A program made the position numbers and the translations under genes. Positions 16,602 through 24,538 of a stretch of 48,092 nt of DNA are shown here, in pieces (position 1 is the first letter of the stretch; every line of letters begins with the position of its first letter). This DNA comes from Sphingopyxis sp. HIX (GTDB lineage Bacteria > Pseudomonadota > Alphaproteobacteria > Sphingomonadales > Sphingomonadaceae), in contig NZ_LNSB01000041.1 of NCBI RefSeq assembly GCF_001468285.1, positions 1-48,092 of the forward strand. Reading direction: 5' to 3'. Below the pieces are notes generated by a model, which had not been told where the DNA came from, made no database searches, and worked only from the letters and a program-made list of their open reading frames with translations.

Positions 16602-17641
16602 ACGCGCCGGCGCACGATTTCGTGCCGCAGTCCGACGACGCGGCCTGGGACGCCTATGTCGACGCGCATCCCGCCGCGACGCCCTTCCACACGCGCGCCT
16701 GGTGCCAGGCGATCACCAAGGCGACCGGCCACAAGCATCATTTGATCGCGCAGCGCGACGCCGCGGGGCGCATCGTCGGCCTGCTGCCGCTCCACCATGT
16801 CCGCTCGCCCTTGTTCGGGCAGGCGCTCGTCGCCAGCGGTTTCGCGGTCGGCGGCGGCATCCTCGCCGACAGCGACGACATCGCCGCGGTGCTCGCCGAG
16901 GCCGCGGTCGACCTCGCCGCCTCGCTCGGCGTCCCCTCGATCGAACTGCGCGGCGGGCTCTTGCCCGACGGCTGGCACGTCGAGCAGGACGTTTACTCGG
17001 GCTTCGCCCGCGACCTCACGACCGACGAGGAAGCCGAACTCCTCGCCATCCCGCGCAAGCAACGCGCCGAGGTCCGCAAGGCGCTCGCGAGCGATCTCAC
17101 CGTCACGGTGGGTGCCGACGAGGACCACCGGAAGGCGCATTATCGGGTCTATGCGACCAGTGTCCGCAACCTCGGCACACCCGTGTTCCCCAAGTCTTTG
17201 TTTTCACACGTTCTCGATGCCTTCGGCCCTGATGCCGACATCCTCAATGTGCATCAGGATGGCGAAGTTGTGGCCTCGGTCCTCAGCCTCTACTGGCGCG
17301 GCACCGTCATGCCCTATTGGGGTGGCGGTCTCGCCTCGGCGCGCGGCCTCCGCGCCAACGAGCTGATGTACTTCGCGCTCATGAACCATGCGCGCGCCAA
17401 GGGCTGCACCCGCTTCGACTTCGGCCGCTCGAAGCTCGGCACCGGCCCCTTCGCCTACAAGAAGAACTGGGGTTTCGAACCGCAACCGCTCACCTACGCC
17501 CGCTGGCTCGCCGAGGGCGAGACCCCGCGCGACACCAACCCGACCAGCGCCAAATATCGGCTCCAGGTCGATCTGTGGAAAAAGCTTCCGCTCTGGGCCG
17601 CCAACCGCATCGGACCGCTGATCGCGCGCGGATTGGGGTGA
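16598..17641 (+). CDS. FemAB-like XrtA/PEP-CTERM system-associated protein
   Basis: A 347-residue double-GNAT protein of the pepcterm_femAB family. Motifs include ATPFHTRAWCQAITKATGH, GGGILADSD, IPRKQRAEVRKAL, and the late FDFGRSKLGTGPFAYKKNWG core typical of the FemAB/BioF2 fold. True FemAB enzymes add amino acids from aminoacyl-tRNA to peptidoglycan. Here an aminoacyl or acyl transfer to the polysaccharide is suspected. It overlaps the deacetylase by 4 bp and the glycosyltransferase by 1 bp, so the three are coupled. Confidence 0.92.
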   Translation: MNAPAHDFVPQSDDAAWDAYVDAHPAATPFHTRAWCQAITKATGHKHHLIAQRDAAGRIVGLLPLHHVRSPLFGQALVASGFAVGGGILADSDDIAAVLAEAAVDLAASLGVPSIELRGGLLPDGWHVEQDVYSGFARDLTTDEEAELLAIPRKQRAEVRKALASDLTVTVGADEDHRKAHYRVYATSVRNLGTPVFPKSLFSHVLDAFGPDADILNVHQDGEVVASVLSLYWRGTVMPYWGGGLASARGLRANELMYFALMNHARAKGCTRFDFGRSKLGTGPFAYKKNWGFEPQPLTYARWLAEGETPRDTNPTSAKYRLQVDLWKKLPLWAANRIGPLIARGLG

Positions 17642-18846
17642 TGGCCGAGATCCTGTTCCTCGTCCACCGCGCGCCCTGGCCCCCCGACCGCGGCGATCGC
17701 ATCCGCAGCTGGCATATGTTCGAGGCGCTGGCCAGGCTCGCGCCCGTCCACGTCGCGGCGCTCGCCGACGACGAAACCGACGCCGAGGCCGCGCGCAGCA
17801 AGATGGCGCCGCTCTGCGCCAGCCTGTCGATCGAGGTCCGCAGCGCCTCGCGCCCGCTCGCGCTCGCGCAGGCGGTGCTGCGCGGCGAGCCCGTGTCGAA
17901 CCGGCTGTTCCGCAATGCCGCGCTCGCGCGCCACGTCGATGCGCTGCTCGCGGGCGGCACGATCACGCATATCGTCGCCTTCTCGGGCCAGATGGCGCAA
18001 TATCTGCCCGCCACCTTCGCCGGCCCGATCCTGATGGATTTCGTCGACGTCGATTCGGCCAAATTCGCCACTTACGCAGCGCAGGACAAGCGCCAGCCGC
18101 TCCACTGGGTCCACGCCCGCGAAGCCCGCCGCCTCGCCGATTACGAGGCCGAAGTCGCCGCGCGCGCCGATGCCAGCCTGTTCGTGAGCGCCGCCGAGGC
18201 GGCGCTGTTCCGCGGCCGCAGCGGGCTCGACGATCGCCGCGTGCAGGCGGTCGAGAATGGCATCGACACCGCGAAATTCGATCCCGCGCTCGCCTTCGAG
18301 TCTGCAGGTCAGGGCGAGGGCCCGCTCGCGGTGTTCACCGGCCAGATGGACTATCGCCCCAACATCGACGCGGTGCGCTGGTTCGCGGCCGACATCTTGC
18401 CGCTGCTGCGCCGCGGCCACCCGCAGGCGCGCTTCGCGATCGTCGGCCGCGCGCCGACCGACGAGGTGCGGGCGCTCGCCGCTCTGCCCGGCGTCATCGT
18501 CACCGGCGAAGTCCCCGACGTCCGCCCCTGGCTCGCCGCCGCCGACGCGGTCGTCGCGCCGCTGCTGCTCGCGCGCGGCATCCAGAACAAGTTGCTCGAG
18601 GCGATGGCGATGGCGCGTCCGGTGGTCGCCAGCCCCGCCGCCGCCGAGGGCATCGACGCCGAGCCCGGCACGCACCTGCTCGTCGCCGACGGCGCCGAGG
18701 CGATCGCCGCGGCGGTCGGCACCTGCTTCGGCGACCCCGCGCGCGCCGCCGCGATGGGTCGGGCCGCGCGCCAACGCATGATCGACCGCTACGGCTGGGA
18801 CGCGCGCCTCGCGCCGCTCGGGCGGCTGCTGGGGCTCGCGGCATGA
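17641..18846 (+). CDS. XrtA-associated glycosyltransferase (GT4-like)
   Basis: A 401-residue GT-B fold protein. The N-terminal half begins ILFLVHRAPWPPDRGDRIRS, a donor-family signature of the stp1 group. The C-terminal half contains GQMDYRPNIDAVRWFA, FAIVGRAPTDEVRAL and the nucleotide-sugar E-x7-E region LLEAMAMARPVVASP. It should add a sugar to the lipid-linked repeat unit on the cytoplasmic side. The start overlaps the FemAB stop (TGATG). Its stop overlaps the exosortase start. Confidence 0.92.
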   Translation: MAEILFLVHRAPWPPDRGDRIRSWHMFEALARLAPVHVAALADDETDAEAARSKMAPLCASLSIEVRSASRPLALAQAVLRGEPVSNRLFRNAALARHVDALLAGGTITHIVAFSGQMAQYLPATFAGPILMDFVDVDSAKFATYAAQDKRQPLHWVHAREARRLADYEAEVAARADASLFVSAAEAALFRGRSGLDDRRVQAVENGIDTAKFDPALAFESAGQGEGPLAVFTGQMDYRPNIDAVRWFAADILPLLRRGHPQARFAIVGRAPTDEVRALAALPGVIVTGEVPDVRPWLAAADAVVAPLLLARGIQNKLLEAMAMARPVVASPAAAEGIDAEPGTHLLVADGAEAIAAAVGTCFGDPARAAAMGRAARQRMIDRYGWDARLAPLGRLLGLAA

Positions 18847-20354
18847 TGGCGCAGGCGCTGGCCCGGCCCGGCGAATGGACGCGTTGGCAGCGGCACCTCG
18901 CCGCGCTCGGCGCGCTATCGTTCGCGATCCTGACGATCTTCCACCGCGACGCGATCGGCATGGCGGGCATCTGGTGGAACAGCGCGCCCTTCACCCACTG
19001 CCTGCTGATGGTGCCGATGATCGGCTGGCTCGTCGCGCAGCGCGTACCGCAGCTCCGGACGCTGACCCCCGTCTATTGGTGGCCCGCGCTGGTCTGGCTG
19101 GCGGGTGGCGGTTTCACCTGGCTCGTCGGCGAGGCCGCGGGCGTCGGCTTGTTCCGCCAGCTCGGCCTGATCCTGATGCTGCAGGGCGCGGTCGGCGCGG
19201 CGCTTGGCGAAAAGCTCGTGCGTGGGCTGCTGTTCCCGCTCGGCTATGCGCTGCTGCTCGTGCCCTTCGGCGAGGAACTGGTGCCCTTGCTCCAGACCTT
19301 CACCGCGAAGATCAGCATCGTCCTGCTCCACTTGTCGGGACTACAGGCCGAGATCGAGGGTGTGTTCATCACCACCCGCGCGGGCTTCTTCGAGGTCGCC
19401 GAGGAATGTTCGGGGGTCAATTTCCTGATCGCGATGCTCGCTTATTCGGTGTTCGCCGCGCATCTCTGTTTCCGCAGCTGGACGCGGCGCATCACCTTCG
19501 TCGCCGCCGCGCTCGCGACGACGATCCTCGCCAATGCCGTGCGCGCCTGGGCGACGATGGTCGCCGCCGAAATCTGGGGGATCGAGCGCGCGGGCGGGAT
19601 CGACCATGTCATCTACGGCTGGGTCTTTTTCGGGCTCGTCATCCTGCTCGTGATGCTCGTCGCGAAGCGCTGGTTCGACCGTCCCGCGAACGATGCCGCG
19701 GTCGATGTGACCGGCCTCGAAGGCACGCCGCGCTTTGTCGGCCCCGCCAAGGCCGTGCTGCCCGCCGCGCTCGCGCTGCCGCTGGTCTTCGCCGGCTGGG
19801 CGACGCTCGTCGGCGGCCGCGCGGCGCCGCTGCCCGCGACGATGGCGATCGCCACCCCGCCGGGCTGGGCCGAGGTCATCGTCGAGCGCCCCGACTGGTC
19901 GCCGCGCTTCGACGGCGCCGATCAGGCGCGCGTCCTTCACTTCACCGACGCCGCGCGGCGGCAGGTGACCGTCGCCATCGGCGGTTACGAGCGCCAGGCC
20001 GAAGGGCGCGAAATCGTCGCCTTCGGGCAGGGCGCGGTCGATCCCGACAGCGATTGGGCGTGGAGCGCGGCGCTGCCCGCGATCGACGGCGGCAAGACCG
20101 AGCGGCTGCTCCACCCCGGCCCCGTGCTGCGCGACGCCGCGACCTTCTATGTCGTCGATGGCGTCGTCACGGGAAGCCCGCGCGCCGCGAAACTCGCGGG
20201 CCTCCGCGCGCGCCTGCTCGGCGGCGACCCGCGTGCGCTGTCGCTGATCGTGTCGAGCGCGGAGGGGCGGGGGGGCGCGTCTGCGATCACCGATTTCCTT
20301 TCCGCGTCGGGCGGAGCGCAGGCGATGGCTGACCGCGCGCTGAAAAGCCGCTAA
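18843..20354 (+). CDS. xrtA: Exosortase A fused to EpsI domain
   Basis: A 503-residue protein. Residues 20-275 are the multi-pass exosortase domain with the catalytic Cys189 in EECSGVNF, Arg234 in NAVRAWA and His255 in GIDHVIYGW. Residues from about 300 form the EpsI domain (PPGWAEVIVERPDWSPRFDGAD; TFYVVDGVVTG). Exosortases cleave and re-attach PEP-CTERM proteins during export, in step with exopolysaccharide. Both domains are complete. No PEP-CTERM-tailed target is encoded in this window, so substrates must lie elsewhere. Two tandem ATGs (18,843 and 18,846) are possible starts. Confidence 0.95.
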   Translation: MMAQALARPGEWTRWQRHLAALGALSFAILTIFHRDAIGMAGIWWNSAPFTHCLLMVPMIGWLVAQRVPQLRTLTPVYWWPALVWLAGGGFTWLVGEAAGVGLFRQLGLILMLQGAVGAALGEKLVRGLLFPLGYALLLVPFGEELVPLLQTFTAKISIVLLHLSGLQAEIEGVFITTRAGFFEVAEECSGVNFLIAMLAYSVFAAHLCFRSWTRRITFVAAALATTILANAVRAWATMVAAEIWGIERAGGIDHVIYGWVFFGLVILLVMLVAKRWFDRPANDAAVDVTGLEGTPRFVGPAKAVLPAALALPLVFAGWATLVGGRAAPLPATMAIATPPGWAEVIVERPDWSPRFDGADQARVLHFTDAARRQVTVAIGGYERQAEGREIVAFGQGAVDPDSDWAWSAALPAIDGGKTERLLHPGPVLRDAATFYVVDGVVTGSPRAAKLAGLRARLLGGDPRALSLIVSSAEGRGGASAITDFLSASGGAQAMADRALKSR

Positions 20355-20365
20355 GTCCCCGGACC

Positions 20366-22261
20366 ATGTGCGGGATCGCGGGCCTCTATCATCTGGACAC
20401 GGCAAAGCCGGTCGACCCCGCGCGGCTGCGCGCGATGCTGCATCCGATGAGCCACCGCGGCCCCGACGGCAGCGGCACCTGGACCGCGCCGGGCGTCGGC
20501 CTCGCGCACCTCCGCCTCTCGATCATCGACATCGCGGGCAGCCCGCAGCCGATGGCGAGCGACGACGAGGCGGTGACGCTGACCTACAACGGCGAAATCT
20601 ATAATTTCCGCGAGCTGCGCGCCGAGCTCGAGGAGCGCGGCCACCGTTTTCGCACCAGCGGCGACACCGAGGTGATCATCGCGGCGTGGCGCCAATGGGG
20701 CGTCGAATGCCTGAGCCGCCTCAACGGCATGTTCGCCTTCGCGCTCCACGACCACCAGCGCCAATGCCTGTTCCTCGCGCGCGACCGGCTGGGGGTGAAG
20801 CCGCTGCACCATGCGCGGCTGTCCGACGGCTCGCTCGCCTTCGCGTCCGAACTCAAGGGGCTGCTGCGCCATCCGCTGCTGCGGCAGGAGGCCAATCTCT
20901 CGGCGGTCGAGGATTTCCTTGCGCTGGGCTATGTCCCCGACGACAATTGCATCGTCGCGGGGGTGCAGAAGCTGCCCGCGGGCCATTATCTGCTGCTCGA
21001 ACGCGGCAAGCCCGTGCCCGCGCCGACCCGCTGGTGGGCGCCCGATTTTTCGAAGCGGATCCGCGCGAGCGAGGGCGAGGCCGCCGAGCATCTCGTCCAC
21101 CTGATGCGCGCCGCGGTGACCGAGCGCATGGTCTCCGACGTGCCGCTCGGCGCCTTCCTGTCGGGCGGGGTCGATTCGAGCGCCGTCGTCGCGCTGATGG
21201 CCGAGGCGAGCCAAAAGGCGGTCAAGACCTGCACCATCGGCTTCGACCAGGCCGCGCTCGACGAGACCGCCTATGCCCAGCAAATCGCCGAGCGTTTCGC
21301 GACCGATCACCGCACGCGCACCGTGGCGGCGAGCGACTTCGACCTCGTCGACCGCATCGCCGACATGTTCGACGAACCCTTCGCCGACGCGAGCGCGCTG
21401 CCGACCTACCGCGTGTGCGAACTCGCGCGCGAGGAAGTCACCGTCGCGCTGTCGGGCGACGGCGCCGACGAGGCCTTCGCGGGCTACCGCCGCCTCGTGT
21501 TCCAGCATCAGGAGGAACGGTTGCGCGGGCTGATCCCCGGCGTGCTCCGCCGGAATGTCCTCGGCCCGCTGGCCAAGGTCTGGCCCCAGATGGACTGGGC
21601 CCCGCGTCCCTTGCGGGCGCGCGCGACGCTGGCTTCGCTCTCCAAGAGCGGCGCCGAGGGCTATGCCGAAGCGGTCGGCGTCACCGGCCCCGACCAGCGC
21701 GCGCGGCTGTTCAACGGTGCCGCGAAATCCGCGCTCGGCGACCATGTCGCCGAGGCGCGCTACTGGAAGGCGATGGCCGACGCCCCCGCACGCGAGCCGC
21801 TGGACCGGGCGCAATATGCCGACCTGATGATCTGGCTCCCCGGCGACATCCTGACCAAGACCGACCGGATGAGCATGGCGGTCAGCCTCGAGGCGCGCGA
21901 GCCGTTGCTCGACTATCGCCTGATCGAATTCGCCGCGAGCCTGCCCGCGTCGATGCGCGTGAAGGGCGGCACCGGCAAGGCGATCATGAAGCAGGCGATG
22001 GAACGCTATCTGCCGCACGACATCCTCTATCGCCCGAAGATGGGCTTCGTGACCCCGGTATCGCACTGGTTTCGCGGTCCGCTGGTCGAGGCGGCGAAGG
22101 CGCTCGCGACCTCGTCGACGCTGGCGCGGTCGGGCTGGTTCGACATGGCCGAGATCGAACGCATCGTCGCCGCGCACCAGAGCGGCAAGCGCGACCATGG
22201 CCGGCTGATCTGGCAATTCTTCATGCTGGAGAAGTCGCTGGCGAAGCTGTTCGGGATCTAA
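20366..22261 (+). CDS. XrtA system asparagine-synthase-like amidotransferase
   Basis: A 631-residue class II glutamine amidotransferase plus asparagine synthetase. The N-terminal nucleophile Cys2 (MCGIAGLY) and SHRGPDGSG are intact, as is the synthetase P-loop SGGVDSS at about 265-271, with a later LSGDGADEAFAGY. Members beside exosortase A (eps_aminotran_1) are thought to amidate a sugar carboxylate or another precursor of the polysaccharide rather than make free asparagine. It starts 11 bp after xrtA. A palindromic repeat follows its stop directly. Confidence 0.93.
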   Translation: MCGIAGLYHLDTAKPVDPARLRAMLHPMSHRGPDGSGTWTAPGVGLAHLRLSIIDIAGSPQPMASDDEAVTLTYNGEIYNFRELRAELEERGHRFRTSGDTEVIIAAWRQWGVECLSRLNGMFAFALHDHQRQCLFLARDRLGVKPLHHARLSDGSLAFASELKGLLRHPLLRQEANLSAVEDFLALGYVPDDNCIVAGVQKLPAGHYLLLERGKPVPAPTRWWAPDFSKRIRASEGEAAEHLVHLMRAAVTERMVSDVPLGAFLSGGVDSSAVVALMAEASQKAVKTCTIGFDQAALDETAYAQQIAERFATDHRTRTVAASDFDLVDRIADMFDEPFADASALPTYRVCELAREEVTVALSGDGADEAFAGYRRLVFQHQEERLRGLIPGVLRRNVLGPLAKVWPQMDWAPRPLRARATLASLSKSGAEGYAEAVGVTGPDQRARLFNGAAKSALGDHVAEARYWKAMADAPAREPLDRAQYADLMIWLPGDILTKTDRMSMAVSLEAREPLLDYRLIEFAASLPASMRVKGGTGKAIMKQAMERYLPHDILYRPKMGFVTPVSHWFRGPLVEAAKALATSSTLARSGWFDMAEIERIVAAHQSGKRDHGRLIWQFFMLEKSLAKLFGI

Positions 22262-22362
22262 TCTCCCCTCCCGCTTGCGGGAGGGGTCGGGGGAGGGGCT
22301 GTTTCCCTTCGCGCCGACGTCGACATGCCCTCCCCAAACCCCTCCCGCAAGCGGGAGGGGCT
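22262..22362. repeat. Palindromic CCCCTCCCGC repeat pair, probable operon attenuator
   Basis: CCCCTCCCGCttGCGGGAGGGG at 22,266-22,287 is a self-complementary hairpin. A second copy, CCCCTCCCGCaaGCGGGAGGGG, lies at 22,339-22,360, and each has an outer GGGGGAGGGGC / GCCCTCCCC partner, so the block folds as one inverted pair. It starts directly after the amidotransferase stop and separates it from the GNAT-like gene. It may partially terminate or protect the long eps transcript. Confidence 0.85.
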
Positions 22363-22411
22363 TATGGCCGCAGCCACCTCATCTTAACCCCTCGCTGCTA
22401 GCCTCGCCGCA

Positions 22412-23617
22412 ATGACGGTCCACCCCGCCTTTCCGGTCGACACCGCCCCCATGCCCGCCAGCGCCGCGCCATTGACCGTGCGCGTCGTCGATCCGCTCGC
22501 GCTGTCGCCGCCGCTCGCCGCGGCGTGGGATGCGGTGGCGAAGGCGGCGAGCGAGCCCAATCCCTTTGCCGAGCGCTGGTGCCTGCAATCGGCGCTGCAC
22601 CTGCTCGATCCCGAGCGCCATACGCGGCTGGTGATGGTGCGCGATGGCGCCGACGGGCCGGTGATCGGCGTGATGCCGCTCGCCCCCGCGACGCGCTATG
22701 GCCGGCTGCCGCTGCGCCATGTGACGGGCTGGGCGCACCCTAATCATTTTCACGGCGCCCCGCTCGTCCGCGCGGGTTTCGAGAGCCTCTTCTGGTCGAT
22801 CCTCCTCGGCTGGTGCGACGCCGCGCCCTGGGCGAAGACCTTGCTCCACGTGCCGCGGCTGACCGAGGACGGCCCGCTGCACCGCGCGCTGGTCGACGTC
22901 GCGCGCGTCCGCGGCGGCGAGGCCGGGGTTGTGCACCGCGAGGAGCGCGCCCTCCTCGAAAGCGACCTGTCGCCCGACGCCTATTGGGACGCGGCGGTGC
23001 GCGCGAAGAAGCGCAAGGAGCATCGGCGGCAGGCGAACCGCCTCGCCGAACAGGGCGCGGTGGCCTTCCGCCGATGGGCTGCGGGTGAAGCGGTCGAGCC
23101 GTGGGTCGATGCCTTTCTCGATCTTGAGGCACGCGGCTGGAAAGGCCGCGCCGGATCGGCGCTCGCGAGCCATGGCGATACCGAGGCCTGGTTCCGCGCC
23201 ATCATCGCCGGCGCCGCCGAGGCAGGGCGGCTCGACATGCGCGCGCTCGACCTCGATGGCCGCCCGCTCGCGATGCTCGTCAATTTCCTCGCCCCGCCCG
23301 GCGGCTTCTCGTTCAAGACCGCGTTCGACGAGGAACATGCGCGCTTCTCGCCCGGGGTGCTGCTGCAACAGGCGAACCTCGACCTGCTCGCCGACGACCG
23401 CATCGCCTGGGTCGACAGCTGCGCCGCGCCCGGACACCCGATGATCGACAGCGTCTGGCGCGAACGCCGCGCGCTCGTCTGGGTCAATGTGCCGCTCGGC
23501 GGCGCGGGCGACCGCTTGCGCTTCGCACTGCTGAGCAAGGCCGAAAAAGCCTGGCGCCGCTGGAAACGCGCCGACCCCGCGCCCGCCGAAATCGCTGAGG
23601 AACAGGACCAGCCATGA
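22412..23617 (+). CDS. GNAT-fold (CelD/BioF2-like) acyltransferase
   Basis: A 401-residue protein of the same broad fold as the two earlier FemAB-like proteins: ASEPNPFAERWCLQSALHLL at the start, SPDAYWDAAVRAKKRKEHRR in the middle, and the core LAMLVNFLAPPGGFSFKTAFDEEHARFSPGVL with WVDSCAAPGHPMID. The motif FSFKTAFDEEHARFSPG is the usual BioF2-like signature. It overlaps the cupin-like gene by 4 bp, so the two form a coupled pair at the end of the exosortase locus. It probably transfers an acyl group to polysaccharide or lipid. Donor and acceptor are unknown. Confidence 0.85.
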   Translation: MTVHPAFPVDTAPMPASAAPLTVRVVDPLALSPPLAAAWDAVAKAASEPNPFAERWCLQSALHLLDPERHTRLVMVRDGADGPVIGVMPLAPATRYGRLPLRHVTGWAHPNHFHGAPLVRAGFESLFWSILLGWCDAAPWAKTLLHVPRLTEDGPLHRALVDVARVRGGEAGVVHREERALLESDLSPDAYWDAAVRAKKRKEHRRQANRLAEQGAVAFRRWAAGEAVEPWVDAFLDLEARGWKGRAGSALASHGDTEAWFRAIIAGAAEAGRLDMRALDLDGRPLAMLVNFLAPPGGFSFKTAFDEEHARFSPGVLLQQANLDLLADDRIAWVDSCAAPGHPMIDSVWRERRALVWVNVPLGGAGDRLRFALLSKAEKAWRRWKRADPAPAEIAEEQDQP

Positions 23618-24480
23618 CCGCGCACCAAGTCATCGACCGCCCCGTCTTTCCCGCCGAAACGCTGGAGACGATGGCGGCGCTCTATCCGCTGCAGGCGGGG
23701 TTGCTGCGCCACCGGCTGCCCGACCATCCGCTGCTGTCGCTCGAAGCGCTCGCGCTGCTCGGCGAAGGGCTGCCGGCATCGCAGGTCGAATTTAACCCCG
23801 GCGACGTGCCGATCGGCATCGCGCCCGAGGACGTGCCCTCGAACGGCCTGTCGATCGGCGAGACGATCCGCACGATCGACACCAACCGCAGCTGGGCGGT
23901 GCTCAAGAATATCGAGACCGTGCCCGACTATCGCGACCTGTTGATGCGCCTGCTCGGCGAGCTCGAATCCGTCGTGCACCCGCGCACCGGCGCGATGCTG
24001 ACGCCGCAGGGCTTCATCTTCATCTCGTCGCCGGGATCGATCACGCCCTTCCACTTCGATCCCGAGCACAATATCCTGCTGCAACTCCGCGGCACCAAGG
24101 TGATGAACGTCTGGCCCGCGGGCGACGAGCGCTTTGCACACCGCCGCGAGCATGAGCGCTATCACACCGGCGGCCACCGCAATTTGCCCTGGGACACGGG
24201 CTATGAGGGCGGGCAGCAGGCGGTGCCGCTCGCGCCCGGCGATGCGGTGCTGATGCCGGTGATGGCGCCGCATTATGTCGCCAATGGCGACGCGCCCTCG
24301 ATCTCGCTGTCGATCACCTGGCGCAGCGAATGGAGCTATCGCGAGTCCGAGGCGCATGCCGCCAACGCCGCGCTCCGCCGCATCGGGCTCGACCCCGCGA
24401 TGCCGCCGCGCTGGCCGAGCTATGCCTGGTTCAAATCGGTCGGCTGGCGCGTGGCGCGCAAGTTGCGGCTGGTCGAATAG
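23614..24480 (+). CDS. JmjC/cupin-like putative 2-oxoglutarate dioxygenase
   Basis: A 288-residue cupin_8-type protein. The iron triad is visible as His147-x-Asp149 (PFHFDPEHN) and His220 (MAPHYVANG), with the usual GTKVMNVWPAGD strand between them. An intact triad predicts an Fe(II)/2-oxoglutarate hydroxylase acting on a small molecule, protein or polysaccharide substituent. It has been annotated in relatives as a transcriptional regulator by homology, but no DNA-binding domain is seen. It is translationally coupled to the GNAT-like gene, which suggests they act on the same substrate. Confidence 0.82.
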   Translation: MTAHQVIDRPVFPAETLETMAALYPLQAGLLRHRLPDHPLLSLEALALLGEGLPASQVEFNPGDVPIGIAPEDVPSNGLSIGETIRTIDTNRSWAVLKNIETVPDYRDLLMRLLGELESVVHPRTGAMLTPQGFIFISSPGSITPFHFDPEHNILLQLRGTKVMNVWPAGDERFAHRREHERYHTGGHRNLPWDTGYEGGQQAVPLAPGDAVLMPVMAPHYVANGDAPSISLSITWRSEWSYRESEAHAANAALRRIGLDPAMPPRWPSYAWFKSVGWRVARKLRLVE

Positions 24481-24538
24481 GAACCCCCTTGCTTTGAAAT
24501 TCGCCTGCCTTATCCAGAGGTAACAACCGGGGGCGGGC

